Source: Deltaproteobacteria bacterium
GTDB lineage: Bacteria > Desulfobacterota > Dissulfuribacteria > Dissulfuribacterales > QOAL01
Direction: 5' to 3'
Assembly (NCBI GenBank): GCA_027068235.1
Contig: JAMOUE010000446.1
Span: 1 to 5,344, forward strand
Length of the DNA: 5,344 nt
A program made the translations under genes and the position numbers. The notes below the pieces were generated by a model, which worked only from the letters and a program-made list of their open reading frames with translations, did not search any database and had not been told where the DNA came from. Position 1 is the stretch's first letter. Every line of letters starts with the position of its first letter. Positions 4,300 to 5,344 of this stretch are shown here, in pieces.

Positions 4300-5344
4300 T
4301 TGTCGATCAAAAAGGAAGAAAACGAAAACAGTCGAAGACCAATCTATTTTGTAGGGGCAGGACCTGGAGATCCTGAACTTTTAACCTTAAAGGCCAAGCG
4401 GCTATTAAGTGAAGCTGATGTTATAGTCTATACGGGTTCTCTCGTTCCTAAATCAGTCCTAGAGGGGTGCAGGGCACAGCAGTTCAACTCTGCCGGTATG
4501 CATTTGGACCAAGTTATGGAGATCCTTATTGGTTCTTATAAGCAGGGTCTCAAAGTGGTGCGATTGCATACCGGTGATCCTAGCCTTTACAGTGCAATTA
4601 CAGAACAGATAGTCAGGCTGAAAAAGGAGTCTATACCATACAAGGTGGTTCCTGGGGTGACTTCTGGTTTTGCAGCTTGTGCAAGTCTTGGCGTAGAGTT
4701 AACCATTCCAGAACAAGTTCAAACAGTTATAATTAGTAGGATTTCTGGACGCACGTTGGTCCCTGAAAAGGAGTCCCTTGATAAGTTATCTAAAATAGGG
4801 GCGTCATTAATCCTCTATCTTAGTATAAGCCACATGGAAAGGGTTGTTGAGCAATTGTTATGTGGCTATCCTGGTAATACACCAGTGGCAGTTGTTGAAA
4901 AGGCTACGTGGCCGGAAGAACGAATTGTCAAAGGGACCCTTGACGACATTGCTCACAGGGTAAGGGCTGCTGGAATCAAAAAAACTGCAGTAATTATTGT
5001 TGGTTCTGCACTAGAGGGTATAAATAATCTAAAAGGCCTTGTAGCATCTAAACTCTATAATAAGAAGTTTAGTCATGAGTATAGAAGGGCATCTTGCAAA
5101 GATCAGCGAGTAATAAAAGCCTTTTGCAAAGATTCCTTAGACTCTCCCAAAAGTGAACCCACATATATAATCTATCTTGGAGAAAAAGGTCGATCCATTG
5201 CACAAGCTGTCAGGGAGGAGTTGGGAGAAGATGCGAGGTTAATCAGTTATTCCACTTTAAAGAATAAAGACCTTCTTGCCAAATGTTGGAAAGATATTCC
5301 TGCCTTGATATTTGTATGCGCTTGTCAAATAGCAGTAAGAACGA
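4300..5344 (+). CDS. cbiF: Cobalt-precorrin-4 C11-methyltransferase fused to CbiG-type domain (runs off right edge)
   Basis: The frame is open from upstream of 4300 to the window edge without a stop. Residues about 14-263 are CbiF/CobM: IYFVGAGPGDPELLTLKA (15-32), VVRLHTGDPSLY (86-97), VVPGVTSG (116-123), and the typical end SKLYNKKFSHEYR (250-262). This S-adenosylmethionine-dependent enzyme methylates C11 of cobalt-precorrin-4 in anaerobic cobalamin synthesis. A lysine/serine-rich linker (about 263-287) leads into YIIYLGEKGRSIAQAVREEL and PALIFVCACQIAVRT. This matches the start of CbiG, the cobalt-precorrin-5A hydrolase that acts on the next intermediate, so one chain would carry consecutive steps. 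In CACQIAVR a Gln stands where CbiG usually has Gly. No ATG is available. TTG 4300 is chosen because AAAGGA (4289-4294) lies 5 bases upstream; TTG 4270, inside pilC, is less likely. The CbiG part is cut off by the window end. Confidence 0.88.
   Translation, partial: MSIKKEENENSRRPIYFVGAGPGDPELLTLKAKRLLSEADVIVYTGSLVPKSVLEGCRAQQFNSAGMHLDQVMEILIGSYKQGLKVVRLHTGDPSLYSAITEQIVRLKKESIPYKVVPGVTSGFAACASLGVELTIPEQVQTVIISRISGRTLVPEKESLDKLSKIGASLILYLSISHMERVVEQLLCGYPGNTPVAVVEKATWPEERIVKGTLDDIAHRVRAAGIKKTAVIIVGSALEGINNLKGLVASKLYNKKFSHEYRRASCKDQRVIKAFCKDSLDSPKSEPTYIIYLGEKGRSIAQAVREELGEDARLISYSTLKNKDLLAKCWKDIPALIFVCACQIAVRT

Noticed and set aside
1..5344. CRISPR array, tRNA or rRNA genes, complete insertion sequence, attachment site
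   Set aside because: No regularly spaced repeats, cloverleaf-like segments, rRNA motifs, transposase domains, or paired terminal repeats with target duplication were seen.

Overview
The window reads as chromosomal DNA of a Gram-negative anaerobe or facultative anaerobe. It carries a type IV pilus / type II secretion platform gene (pilC/gspF family) and a gene of the early-cobalt-insertion (anaerobic) cobalamin route (CbiF joined to CbiG). A Desulfobacterota-like host would fit this pair and the general style of the proteins, but that is an impression, not a demonstrated placement.

Layout. (1) Positions 1-209, minus strand: the 5' part of an unidentified gene that runs off the left edge. It is divergent from (2) 253-876, plus strand: a phage-type XRE helix-turn-helix / S24 (LexA/CI-like) repressor cut in two by one in-frame amber codon at 592-594. 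Small dyads lie in the short divergent spacer. (3) 1011-1650: an intact VapB-type ribbon-helix-helix antitoxin and VapC-type PIN toxin, overlapping by 11 bases, with two palindromes in the AT-rich leader. (4) 1651-1831: a spacer with a short coding-like remnant. (5) 1832-2288: an intact HicB antitoxin followed by a HicA toxin gene broken by a one-base loss next to its catalytic histidine. (6) About 2326-2700: a heavily decayed fragment resembling the phospholipase-D-like domain found with SNF2-type helicases. (7) 2764-3071: AT-rich DNA with no supported gene. (8) 3072-4286: intact pilC/gspF. (9) 4300 to the right edge: a cobalt-precorrin-4 methyltransferase (CbiF) reading without a stop into a CbiG-type domain, with a likely TTG start 13 bases after pilC.

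The left half (1 to about 2700) is accessory in character: a phage-type repressor, two toxin-antitoxin modules and a helicase-linked relic, in which the repressor, hicA and the PLD-like gene are each independently broken. The right half is a core-like pair with long, undamaged frames. The clean frames on the right argue that the lesions on the left are real gene decay rather than general sequence error. In both toxin-antitoxin modules the antitoxin is intact, and only the HicA toxin is lost. I found no RNA genes, CRISPR array or complete insertion sequence, and no clearly new system. The most distinctive points are the CbiF-CbiG fusion, the orphaned hicB, and the amber-split repressor.
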